Below, piece by piece: positions 33,037-42,595 of a stretch of DNA of 64,000 nt. Source of the stretch: Sulfurospirillum sp. (GTDB lineage: Bacteria; Campylobacterota; Campylobacteria; Campylobacterales; Arcobacteraceae); the NCBI GenBank assembly GCA_030491005.1, contig JAKZMJ010000005.1:1-64000 (forward strand). The letters run 5' to 3'. The translations under genes were made by a program, and so were the position numbers. The notes under the pieces are model-generated. The model did not search any database. It was not told where the DNA came from and saw only the letters and a program-made list of their open reading frames with translations. Each line of letters begins with the position of its first letter. Positions within the stretch are counted from its first letter, which is position 1.

Positions 33037-36000
33037 TTATACATCAGGTTCTATTGAAACATCTTCATCAATTAATATTTTAATATTTGATGAACCATTA
33101 ATCCCTTTATACACGTCAAATGTTTCTCCATCTATATTTTCTTTACCTTCTTTTGTCCAGTTTTTTGAACCACCTTCAAGACTAACTTTATCTCCACTAT
33201 CATCACCAAATATTTTTAATTCGTATTCTTTTGTTGATAAGTCAAGAATATCATCTAAACTAATATTAATATTATCAGAAGTATTATTTTTTAAATCAAT
33301 TGAGCCATTATTAATTTTTGATAATAAATCAATATCAATTGTATCATTAGAATTTAAATCTGCTGAGACACTAGATGCATTACTCGTATAATTAATATTA
33401 ACTTTAACATTAGAGCTTGAACTATCTCCATCTGCATCTGTTATCGTATAAGGTACTTTTAGAGTACTAATTTTTAAATCACTATCTAAGTATACAAGTT
33501 CAAATGTAGGATTATCTCCTAATATATCATTAGCTTTTATTTTTATAACTTCGTTATTACCTTCTTTTGCAATTAGTTCTAAGCCATCATCTGAAATAGA
33601 CCATTTTATGTTATTCATTACATTTCCATTTGTATCTTTAACTATTATATCATTTTTGTCCCATGTAAAAGGTAATGCCCCTCCATCTTCTTTAGCTCCA
33701 TTGCCATCAGCTGGTCCATCTTCTCCAAAGTCAATACCTAATTTGCCACTTGCTATTGCTGCATGATTTTCTAATACTGATTGTAAATCTTTTGATGTAA
33801 GAACGTGAATAACTTCAGAGGTGATTTTTGCTAAATGATGTACGATAGCTTCTCCTCCAACTGCTACTCCATAAGATTTTATATTATTATCATTAAGAAA
33901 TTTATTCCAAGCATTAAGCTTATTAGAGCTAACAGCATCTTCGTTGGCTAAAAAATCTCTTCCCTCTTTGTTTGTAGGTACACCATCTGATATAAAGTAT
34001 GAATATGTTGTACCTCCATTATTAGGGTTTGTAAAATTATTCATAGTTCCTTCTATACCTGCTTCATAATTTGTTTTATTATGATCATCATTAGTTGTCT
34101 GTACTAAATTTACATTTTTAAAATCATCTGCACTCATCCAAGTTTTATCATTTCTAAAATTAATAGTTCCAAATAAATTAAGTTGTATTAATACTTCATG
34201 TCCTTGTTTTTCATAAGTATTTATTAAATTAATCATGGCTTCTTTTGCTAAGCTTAATTTTTTATCACTCATGCTTCCTGAATTATCCAAGGTAAATATT
34301 AAATTAATAGGCGCTTTTGTAATAGAAATATCAATTTGTGTATTTAAATCATCACTAATATTTGGAGTGTCATCACTAATATTAATTTTAATTGAGCTTT
34401 CTTCTATACTTCCATTGGCATCTGAAATTTGAACCTTAAAGTTTAAGTTGTTAATAATTTTAGCATTAGAACCAGTATGATCTATGCTATTTAATAAAGT
34501 AAATGTATAGCTTTTACTACTTAAATCTAATTTTACAGTAAATACTTCTGTTCCATCATCTCTTATTCCTGTTAAAGTTTGTCCATTTGAAGATGTACTA
34601 ATTCTAATGTCTTGACCTTGAGATGTTAAATTTATATCTTGAACCGAAGAAAATTCAACTGTTCCACCTTTTTGCCCATCTCCTCCAAAATCATAATTTA
34701 TATAATCTGTAATTGTATTAGTACCCGCACTATTTATATCTGCTTCATTAATAGTTTTAGCCCCACCAACTATGTCAATACTTGGTTTATCATCTACAGA
34801 ATTAACTTTTAAGATAACGGTTGCTGTTGAAGTATCTCCATCTTTATCTGTTAGTTTATAAGTAAACGAATCTGTTCCATAATAATTAGCATTTGGAGTA
34901 TAAGTAAATGTTCCATCATTATTTAAAACTAATATTCCATTACTTACATTTGTATTTAAACTTACAGTATTAGTTCCCTCTCCTAATGTATCATTTAAAA
35001 TAACATTACTAGTAATACTTGAATCTTCATTTAAGGACCTTGTATCATCAACAGCAATAGGATTATCATTAACGGAATTAACTTTTAAGATAACGGTTGC
35101 TGTTGAAGTATCTCCATCTTTATCTGTTAGTTTATAAGTAAACGAATCTGTTCCATAATAATTAGCATTTGGAGTATAAGTAAATGTTCCATCATTGTTT
35201 AAAACTAATATTCCATTACTTACATTTGTATTTAAACTTACAGTATTGGTTCCATCTCCTAATGTATCATTTAAAATAACATTACTAGTAATACTTGAAT
35301 CTTCATTTAAAGACCTTGTATCATCAACAGCAATAGGATTATCATTAACGGAATTAACTTTTAAGATAACGGTTGCTGTTGAAGTATCCCCATCTTTATC
35401 TGTTAGTTTATAAGTAAACGAATCTGTTCCATAATAATTAGCATTTGGAGTATAAGTAAATGTTCCATCATTATTTAAAACTAATATTCCATTACTTACA
35501 TTTGTATTTAAACTTACAGTATTAGTTCCCTCTCCTAATGTATCATTTAAAATAACATTACTAGTAATACTTGAATCTTCATTTAAAGACCTTGTATCAT
35601 CAACAGCAATAGGATTATCATTAACGGAATTAACTTTTAAGGTAACGGTTGCTGTTGAAGTATCTCCATCTTCATCTGTTAGTTTATAAGTAAACGAATC
35701 TGTTCCATAATAATTAGCATTTGGAGTATAAGTAAATGTTCCATCATTATTTAAAACTAATATTCCATTACTTACATTTGTATTTAAACTTACAGTATGA
35801 GTTCCATTTCCTAATCTATCATTTAAAATAACATTACTAGTAATACTTGAATCTTCATTAAGAACATAACTATCAGAATTAGCTATTGTATTTGTATCAA
35901 GTGTATATGTTTCTGTATCTGTAGCAGTTACTGTATTTCCAGCATCATCATTTGCTGTTACACTAGCTTCTATAGTTCTATTACTATCTGCTTGTAGGTC

Positions 36001-36635
36001 TGAACCTTTAACATTTATTGAAAAAGTTAAATCTAAGGCAACTGTACCTGTATAAGTAGTACCATTAACTAGTATTGTTACAGTATCTCCTTGCTTAGCA
36101 TCTCCACTTACTTTTCCTGTAATTGCTATTGAATCATTTTGTGATTCAGCCTCATTTATTACATCATCACTTGTAATATTTGCATCTAAGGTTATGCTTG
36201 CATTTGCACTTGTATCAACTGTATATGTTTCTGTATCTGTAGCAGTTACTGTATTTCCAGCATCATCATTTGCTGTTACACTAGCTTCTATAGTTCTATT
36301 ACTATCTGCTTGTAAGTCTGAACCTTTAACATCTATTGAAAAAGTTAAATCTAAAGCAACTGTACCTGTATAAGTAGTACCATTAACTAGTATTGTTACA
36401 ATATCTCCTTGTTTAGCATCTCCACTTACTTTTCCTGTAATTGCTATTGAATCATTTTGTGATTCAGCCTCATTTATTACATCATCACTTGTAATATTTG
36501 CATCTAAGGTTATGCTTGCATTTGCACTTGTATCAACTGTATATGTTTCTGTATCTGTAGCAGTTACTGTATTTCCAGCATCATCATTTGCTGTTACACT
36601 AGCTTCTATAGTTCTATTACTATCTGCTTGTAGTC
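33037..36635 (-). CDS. Giant T1SS adhesin, C-terminal part (VCBS-like repeats, VWA domain)
   Basis: Continuation, in the neighbouring frame, of the adhesin beginning at 38111. In order: the last 2.2 Ig-like repeats, four roughly 92-residue VCBS/tandem-95-like repeats (SITSNVILNDTLG, NGTFTYTPNANYYGTDSFTY) at about 35870-34790, a beta domain, and a von Willebrand A domain from about 34300 with MIDAS motif TLDNSGSMS and ISDGVPT. The end (SLDDILDLSTKEYELKIFGDDSGD...) is the C-terminal block found before the type I secretion signal in BapA/LapA-like proteins. With the frameshift repaired the protein would be about 1,690 residues. No ATG/GTG/TTG appears in frame upstream of the TTG at 34290, so this part would not be made alone in full. 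Confidence 0.85.
34790..35870 (-). repeat. Four tandem repeats of about 276 bp (VCBS/cadherin-like)
   Basis: Near-identical units recognised by the recurrent string TTAACTTTTAAGATAACGG and its variants at about 34800, 35080, 35355 and 35630. Each encodes about 92 residues. Identity is high at the DNA level, so copy number can change by recombination. Confidence 0.85.
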
Positions 36636-37500
36636 TGAACCTTTAACATTTATTGAAAAAGTTAAATCTAAGGCAACTGTACCTGTATAAGTAGTACCAT
36701 TAACTAGTATTGTTACAATATCTCCTTGTTTAGCATCTCCACTTACTGTTCCTGTAATTGCTATTGAATCATTTTGTGATTCAGTAGAATTTATTACATC
36801 ATCACTTGTAATATTTGTGTCTAAAGTTATGTTTGCACTTATGTCTGTATCAACTGTATATGTTTCTGTATCTGTAGCAGTTACTGTATTTCCAGCATCA
36901 TCATTTGCTGTTACACTAGCTTCTATAGTTCTATTACTATCTGCTTGTAGGTCTGAACCTTTAACATTTATTGAAAAAGTTAAATCTAAGGCAACTGTAC
37001 CTGTATAAGTAGTACCATTAACTAGTATTGTTACAGTATCTCCTTGCTTAGCATCTCCACTTACTTTTCCTGTAATTGCTATTGAATCATTTTGTGATTC
37101 AGCCTCATTTATTACATCATCACTTGTAATATTTGCATCTAAGGTTATGCTTGCATTTGCACTTGTATCAACTGTATATGTTTCTGTATCTGTAGCAGTT
37201 ACTGTATTTCCAGCATCATCATTTGCTGTTACACTAGCTTCTATAGTTCTATTACTATCTGCTTGTAGGTCTGAACCTTTAACATTTATTGAAAAAGTTA
37301 AATCTAAGGCAACTGTACCTGTATAAGTAGTACCATTAACTAGTATTGTTACAGTATCTCCTTGCTTAGCATCTCCACTTACTTTTCCTGTAATTGCTAT
37401 TGAATCATTTTGTGATTCAGCCTCATTTATTACATCATCACTTGTAATATTTGCATCTAAGGTTATGCTTGCATTTGCACTTGTATCAAGTGTATTTGTA
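35905..37500 (-). repeat. Five tandem repeats of about 317 bp (Ig-like domains)
   Basis: Recurrent string AGCTTCTATAGTTCTATTAC at about 35967, 36284, 36601, 36917 and 37234. Each unit encodes about 105 residues (SVTANDDAGNTVTATDTETY..., GTTYTGTVALDLTFSINVKG). The middle unit is most divergent and carries the one-base deletion that breaks the frame. Confidence 0.88.
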
Positions 37501-38111
37501 TTAAGTAGTTCTTGGGCTGTTGAATTACCAAAACTACGCTCATCGCCAAAATTACTGCCTCTACCTCTTCCTGGTATATTATTATTTAAAGAGAATGGAT
37601 CAACTTGATCCCCTAAAAAAAACGAACCATCACCTGCTCCATCTCCTCCAGCAGCTGATGCACCTAAGTTTTCAAGTAATGCTCCAAAACTATCAATAAT
37701 TACACCATTATTAGTGTCTTCTCCTTGTGGACTCTCATCTAATAATTCTTTTAATGCTCTAATAACATTATCACCCTTAAAATCATTATTTAAAGCTGTG
37801 CTATTTAATTCACTTAAGCCTTCTTGATCATTGATAATTCCCAGAATACTTTTTGATTTTTCTAAAGGGAGTTGTTCTGATGTTTTAATCAAATCGGTCA
37901 TATTATGTATTAGAATCTTTTGCTCTATTCCATTTTTATTAAAGACTAATTCAATTGATTTTTCATCTTCAACTAAATTTATATTATATTCCAAACCATC
38001 TAAATTAATAAAATAGAGTTCTTGTCCTAAACTTGTGTTTATTGATATATCTTTAGAAATATCTTGTGTAGACTGACTACCATCAATGTTTTTTAGTATT
38101 AACTTAATCAT
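36606..38111 (-). CDS. Giant T1SS adhesin, N-terminal part (retention module, Ig-like repeats), frameshifted
   Basis: Residues 1-100 form a LapA-type N-terminal region (MIKLILKNIDGSQSTQDISK...), expected to hold the secreted protein in the outer-membrane TolC pore. A low-complexity linker with ASAAGGDGAGDGSFFLG follows, then Ig-like repeats from about residue 205. The frame ends early as GSDYKQIVIEL because one G is missing near 36634 (GTAGTCTGAAC where other repeats have GTAGGTCTGAAC). All downstream sequence is open in the shifted frame, so there is a single lesion. Encoded beside its own T1SS genes; role in attachment or biofilm is inferred. Confidence 0.85.
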   Translation of the reverse strand: MIKLILKNIDGSQSTQDISKDISINTSLGQELYFINLDGLEYNINLVEDEKSIELVFNKNGIEQKILIHNMTDLIKTSEQLPLEKSKSILGIINDQEGLSELNSTALNNDFKGDNVIRALKELLDESPQGEDTNNGVIIDSFGALLENLGASAAGGDGAGDGSFFLGDQVDPFSLNNNIPGRGRGSNFGDERSFGNSTAQELLNTNTLDTSANASITLDANITSDDVINEAESQNDSIAITGKVSGDAKQGDTVTILVNGTTYTGTVALDLTFSINVKGSDLQADSNRTIEASVTANDDAGNTVTATDTETYTVDTSANASITLDANITSDDVINEAESQNDSIAITGKVSGDAKQGDTVTILVNGTTYTGTVALDLTFSINVKGSDLQADSNRTIEASVTANDDAGNTVTATDTETYTVDTDISANITLDTNITSDDVINSTESQNDSIAITGTVSGDAKQGDIVTILVNGTTYTGTVALDLTFSINVKGSDYKQIVIEL

Positions 38112-38222
38112 TATAAATCTCCTATATAAAATTATTACTACAATTGTATATAAAAAAAGTATCTAAAAAGTATCTAAAGTAAAAAACTTCATAAAAATAA
38201 TTTTTATGAAATAAAAAATAAA

Positions 38223-39032
38223 TTAATTTTTTGGAGTACTAATTATAAAACTTGCACCTTCTTTATCATTATTTACAAGTAGTTTTCCATTCATATTATT
38301 CTCAATGATTAATTTAGACATAAATAAGCCAACACCAGAACCATTAGTTTTTTCATAAGTAAAGAATGGATTAAAAATATCATTGATAGCCTTTATTTTT
38401 ATGCCTCCAGCATTATCACTTATAGTAACTATTGCGTTATTCTCATCTTCATTTATAACAATTTTGATTTTTGATTTTTTAGTATTTCTTTGTATTAATA
38501 TATCTTTTGCATTATTAATAATATTAATTAATACTTGAGTATATTCATTTTCATATCCATAAATTACTGGGTTTTTCTTTACAATTATTTCTAATAATAT
38601 TTTGTTAGCATAAAGACCTGAACTAATAATATTTACTGAAGAGTTTATCTGATCTGATAATTTAAATTTAGTTTTTTCTTTATTCTTTGAAAAAAAGTTT
38701 TTAAAATCATCAATTGTATTTGACATATATTTAGTAATTTCATTTAATTTTACAATGGCTTCTCTAACTTCTTGTTTCTCAAGTTTGTTATTCAAACTTA
38801 GTTTGGCTTCTATTGGAATAAACAAAGAAGATATTTCCATCAATGGTTGTCTCCATTGATGTGTAATATTCGTTATCATCTCTCCCATAGAAACTAACTT
38901 ATTTTGTTTAAAAATTATTTGATCTTTTTTCTTATTTTTTTTAATCTCTAAATTAATTAATTTTTCAAGAACTTTATTCTTTTTTTCTAATGTTGAAAAA
39001 TTATCATCCAATTTTTTTTTCATAATATACAC
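38223..39032 (-). CDS. Sensor histidine kinase without membrane or sensor domain
   Basis: A 269-residue cytoplasmic kinase. Residues 1-40 are a charged coiled coil, then KLVSMGEMITNITHQWRQPL with the phosphorylated His at about residue 58 (the type common in Campylobacterota), and the ATPase domain with NIINNAKDILIQR (N box), ISDNAGGI (G1) and GSGVGLFMSKLII (G2). With no sensor domain it probably depends on a partner protein. Likely partner of the response regulator at 46642. Located between the adhesin and its secretion genes. Confidence 0.88.
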   Translation of the reverse strand: MYIMKKKLDDNFSTLEKKNKVLEKLINLEIKKNKKKDQIIFKQNKLVSMGEMITNITHQWRQPLMEISSLFIPIEAKLSLNNKLEKQEVREAIVKLNEITKYMSNTIDDFKNFFSKNKEKTKFKLSDQINSSVNIISSGLYANKILLEIIVKKNPVIYGYENEYTQVLINIINNAKDILIQRNTKKSKIKIVINEDENNAIVTISDNAGGIKIKAINDIFNPFFTYEKTNGSGVGLFMSKLIIENNMNGKLLVNNDKEGASFIISTPKN

Positions 39033-39043
39033 ACTAATTTAAA

Positions 39044-39805
39044 TTAAAAATTTTCACCATTGCTTAAAAATGGTTTTATGATTTTATTTCCTTTCTCATC
39101 TATATATCCTATTTTACCATTCTTGATGACTTTAGCATAGGAATTAGAAAAATCATAAACGTAATCATATATAGGTTTTGAGATTACCTCACATTTGTCA
39201 TTAATATATCCCCATTTATTTCCTAACTTTGTTCTTGCATAAGTATTTACAAAATTAAATATTTCATCATATTTTCCATTGATTTTTAAATCCATATCTT
39301 GTGTTATACATCCTAATTTACTATTAGAAGAAGAACCAACAAATGCAGCATTACCTATAAATTCACTAGCTGATGAGAAAATAGGCTTTTGCACAAGTTT
39401 AAACTTGTCATTTAAATATCCAAATTTACCATCAATTTGAACAATAAAAAAACCATTAAAAGCTTTAGAGATACTATCATATATTGGTTTTACTAACATT
39501 ATATTTTTATTATTAACAATTCCATATTTATTGTTGTACTTACTAATTGAATAATCATTTCCATAATAATTATGAATCCAATGTAAATTAAACACATTAG
39601 GATGTTGTGTTTTTATATTTTTATTTTCAATATCGTCAAACTTTGATAACTTATCATATATTGCTTTTACCCTTATATCGTTCTTACTAGATAGTACACC
39701 ATATTTATTATTTTCTTTTATAATAGTGACTTTTTCTTTTGAAGAGCAAGCACTAAAGAGAAAAATAATAAATGCACAACTTATTAATATAATATTTTTA
39801 GACAT
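39044..39805 (-). CDS. WG-repeat lipoprotein
   Basis: A 253-residue protein with a lipoprotein signal (FIIFLFSACSSKEK; lipidated Cys at about residue 20). Several WG/KWGYIN-type repeats follow: NKYGVLSSKND, NKYGIVNNKN, GKFGYLNDKF, NKWGYINDKC and GKIGYIDEKG, each with a following KPIYD. WG repeats are thought to mediate protein binding; no catalytic residue is seen. Tightly placed between the kinase and the ankyrin-OmpA gene, so probably part of the adhesin export locus. Confidence 0.82.
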   Translation of the reverse strand: MSKNIILISCAFIIFLFSACSSKEKVTIIKENNKYGVLSSKNDIRVKAIYDKLSKFDDIENKNIKTQHPNVFNLHWIHNYYGNDYSISKYNNKYGIVNNKNIMLVKPIYDSISKAFNGFFIVQIDGKFGYLNDKFKLVQKPIFSSASEFIGNAAFVGSSSNSKLGCITQDMDLKINGKYDEIFNFVNTYARTKLGNKWGYINDKCEVISKPIYDYVYDFSNSYAKVIKNGKIGYIDEKGNKIIKPFLSNGENF

Positions 39806-39814
39806 CTAAATTCC

Positions 39815-41164
39815 TTATTTATTTGGATTTGCTTTTATTCTAAACTCAACTCTTCTTGATAATTCAACATTTTCACTACCATCTTCGTTATAAATAAGAT
39901 TTGATGAGGATTTTCCTTTTGCTTTAAAAGAATTATCTAAAAAATCTTTATTATTTGTAATATAATCATTTTTTAAACTTGATAAGTATCTTAATACAGA
40001 ACTTGCTCTATTTTGTGATAATGTTTTATTTTTAATAAATTTTTCTTCTATTGTTTTAGCTGTTCTGTATCTTGATGAAGTATGTCCTTCAATATACACA
40101 TCAATAATTTGATCTTTATATTCTTTTAAAATATTTATGTATCTTGGGAAAAAGTTTTTTAATATATTTTTATAGGCATTTCTCATTTTATTACTACCTC
40201 TTGTGAACATAAGATTAGGTTTTTTGAATCTTAATGTAAGTGTACTTTTATCCAATACTGCATCCCATTTTTTAAAATCACTTTCAAATTCATTATTTAA
40301 TGCATTATATAAGTCATCTATAATATGTACACTAAACTTATCTTTTTTCATTTGAAGATTGCCTTTTGTATCTTTAGCTTTTGCAAAAGCAGTATACTCT
40401 GCATTATTCAACTCATCTTCTATGTTAACACACCATCTCTTTTTATCTTGCAATATCTTAGCTTCATATGAATTTGGAATATTTTCAAAAGATAAATTTA
40501 CATTTTTTACATCTTCTGATAAAATATCACCACAAATTCTTGGAGTATTATCATTAATAATATCATAATCATCTATGGTAATTAGGTTTATTTCTGGACG
40601 TTTAATTTTTACAATAGTAGGTGTCTTAACAACTTTCTGCACACTGATTTCTTTTTTATTACACAAAGTTGTTAAGTTCTTTGATCTCAAAAGTTTTGCG
40701 ATTTTTACATCATTTGTTTTTGCTGCATAGTGTAAAGGAGACATATCATATTTATCTACAACATTACGATTTGCCCCACTACAAATTAATAACTCAGACA
40801 TCTTTGTATAAGCATTTCTTGATGAATCAATTAAAGGAGTATCTTTATATTTATCTAAGCTATTAACTTTTGCACCACTTTTAATTAGTGTTTTCGCAAT
40901 ATCTAAGTGATTAAACCTTGCAGCTAGATGCAAAGGTGTATATCCAAACCTATCTTTATGATTTAAATTACTTTTTTCTTGAATAAAAAATTCAATTAGC
41001 TTTAAATCGTTAATTCTCACTGCATCATGAATTGATGTTTCTAGTAATATATCTTGATAGCTGAGATTTGTAAGTGCTGTTTTATTATTTTTAGTATATT
41101 CTTTTGTAGAACAACCAGTTATTATAATCATAATAACACCTAAACCTAAAATATATTTATTCAT
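39815..41164 (-). CDS. Ankyrin-repeat and OmpA-domain lipoprotein
   Basis: A 449-residue lipoprotein (lipobox IMIITGC, Cys at about residue 18). Residues about 45-165 hold four ankyrin repeats (RFGYTPLHLAARFNHLDIAK, KYKDTPLIDSSRNAYTKM, KYDMSPLHYAAKTNDVKIAK). A beta domain with two cysteines follows (ICGDILSEDVKNVNL), then a C-terminal OmpA-like peptidoglycan-binding domain with VYIEGHTSSRYR near residue 350 and SQNRASSVLRYL. The combination is unusual. It may link the T1SS or adhesin to the cell wall. Ten bases from the WG gene. Confidence 0.85.
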   Translation of the reverse strand: MNKYILGLGVIMIIITGCSTKEYTKNNKTALTNLSYQDILLETSIHDAVRINDLKLIEFFIQEKSNLNHKDRFGYTPLHLAARFNHLDIAKTLIKSGAKVNSLDKYKDTPLIDSSRNAYTKMSELLICSGANRNVVDKYDMSPLHYAAKTNDVKIAKLLRSKNLTTLCNKKEISVQKVVKTPTIVKIKRPEINLITIDDYDIINDNTPRICGDILSEDVKNVNLSFENIPNSYEAKILQDKKRWCVNIEDELNNAEYTAFAKAKDTKGNLQMKKDKFSVHIIDDLYNALNNEFESDFKKWDAVLDKSTLTLRFKKPNLMFTRGSNKMRNAYKNILKNFFPRYINILKEYKDQIIDVYIEGHTSSRYRTAKTIEEKFIKNKTLSQNRASSVLRYLSSLKNDYITNNKDFLDNSFKAKGKSSSNLIYNEDGSENVELSRRVEFRIKANPNK

Positions 41165-41188
41165 TCTTTTTTCCTTTGTTTTAATAAT

Positions 41189-42595
41189 TTATCTTTCGTG
41201 TAAAGAATTTTGTTTTACTTTTAAAATTGGTTTTAAAATAAAATCCAAAATTGATTTCTTACCTGTAACGATATCAACACTAGCTATCATTCCTGGGATA
41301 ATAGGTAGTTTTTTGCCATGTCTTTCCAAATAATTTTTATTAGTTTTGACAATGACTCTATAATAACTCAAGCCTTCTTTTGAATCTTTATCTATAATAC
41401 TATCAGCTGATATTTCAACTATCTTGCCATCAAGTCCTCCGTAAATAGAAAAATCATAAGCAGTTAATTTAATTATTGCTTTTTGACTTGGATTAATAAA
41501 AGCAATATCTTTAGGAGCTATTTTTGCTTCAACTAATAGTATATCACTTGTTGGAACAATTTCTGCTAAAGTCATACCAGGTTGAACTACTCCACCAATT
41601 GTATTTATATTTAGATTTTTTATTATTCCATTAACAGGTGATTTAATAGTTGTTTTTGCTACCTTATCTTCATTTCCTATTAACTTTGCCTCAAATTTAT
41701 TTATTAAACCTACCGTTTTTTGTAGTTCCATTGATGCTTTTGATTTAAAAAAATAAATCTTTTCTGAAATTTTATTTTTTGACTCCAATATCGCTAATTT
41801 TGATTTTTTTATAGATATAATAGCTGATTCTAATTTTCCTTTTGTAATTGTATATTCTTTTTCAATATTTAGCAAATCATATTTTGATTTAATTCTTCTT
41901 CTTACAAGTTTTTTGATTGTTTTTTTTTGTTCTTCTATTAATTTATAAGTTTTTTTCAAATTTTTTATTTTAGTTTTGATTTCTTTTAGCTCTTCCTTAT
42001 TTTGGTCATGTTGATTACTCAATACCCTTAAGCTTGCTTTTAATTCGTTAAATCTACTTTTAAGAAGAGAAGTTTCTACTTTGTTATATTGTGATTTATC
42101 TTCAAGTACTTTTTTGGGAAATTTTAATTTTTTTAAACGTCTATTAACATTTATATTAACTTCTGTATTCAACCGTACCTTAACAGCTAATAGGCTTAAA
42201 TATTCTTGTTTTATTTCTTCTAGTGTAGCTTTAAATCTTGTTGTGTCAATTTTCATTAAAGATTGACCTTGTATTACTATTTCACCTTCTTTTATTAAGA
42301 TTTCTGAAATAATTCCACCATCAAGTGATTGAACTGTTTGAATTTTATTAGAAGGTATGATTTTGCCATTACCACGAGCCAATTCATCTATTTGTGCCAA
42401 AGATGCCCATACAATAGCTGATACAAATATACTTATGATTACAAAAAATACTAAAGTTGATAATCTACTTGGTTTTTCATTAGCATGTAAGTAATTTGAA
42501 TCTATAAAAGATATATCTTCTCTTTCTTCTTTGGACAATATCTTTGTATTGTGTACATCTTGTTTTGAATTTAAAGCTAATTCGTTATTTTCCAT
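41189..42595 (-). CDS. T1SS membrane fusion protein (HlyD family)
   Basis: A 468-residue periplasmic adaptor. One membrane segment near residues 47-68 (TLVFFVIISIFVSAIVWASL), a biotinyl-lipoyl-like domain (NKIQTVQSLDGGIISEILIKEGEIV), a long coiled coil at about 130-290, and the closing lipoyl half with KSPVNGIIKNLNINTIGGVVQPG and beta-barrel region (YRVIVKTNKNYL). Links the ABC exporter and TolC. Overlaps the ABC gene by 11 bp. Confidence 0.95.
   Translation of the reverse strand: MENNELALNSKQDVHNTKILSKEEREDISFIDSNYLHANEKPSRLSTLVFFVIISIFVSAIVWASLAQIDELARGNGKIIPSNKIQTVQSLDGGIISEILIKEGEIVIQGQSLMKIDTTRFKATLEEIKQEYLSLLAVKVRLNTEVNINVNRRLKKLKFPKKVLEDKSQYNKVETSLLKSRFNELKASLRVLSNQHDQNKEELKEIKTKIKNLKKTYKLIEEQKKTIKKLVRRRIKSKYDLLNIEKEYTITKGKLESAIISIKKSKLAILESKNKISEKIYFFKSKASMELQKTVGLINKFEAKLIGNEDKVAKTTIKSPVNGIIKNLNINTIGGVVQPGMTLAEIVPTSDILLVEAKIAPKDIAFINPSQKAIIKLTAYDFSIYGGLDGKIVEISADSIIDKDSKEGLSYYRVIVKTNKNYLERHGKKLPIIPGMIASVDIVTGKKSILDFILKPILKVKQNSLHER

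Noticed and set aside
36606-36640. Slipped-strand phase variation of the adhesin
   Set aside because: The lost base is one of only two G residues, not part of a long homopolymer or short tandem repeat, so a slippage switch is unlikely; reversal by recombination between repeats remains possible.
33037-37500. Tandem repeats as a non-coding satellite or CRISPR-like region
   Set aside because: The repeats stay in frame, encode recognisable Ig-like and VCBS-like domains and lie beside a T1SS.
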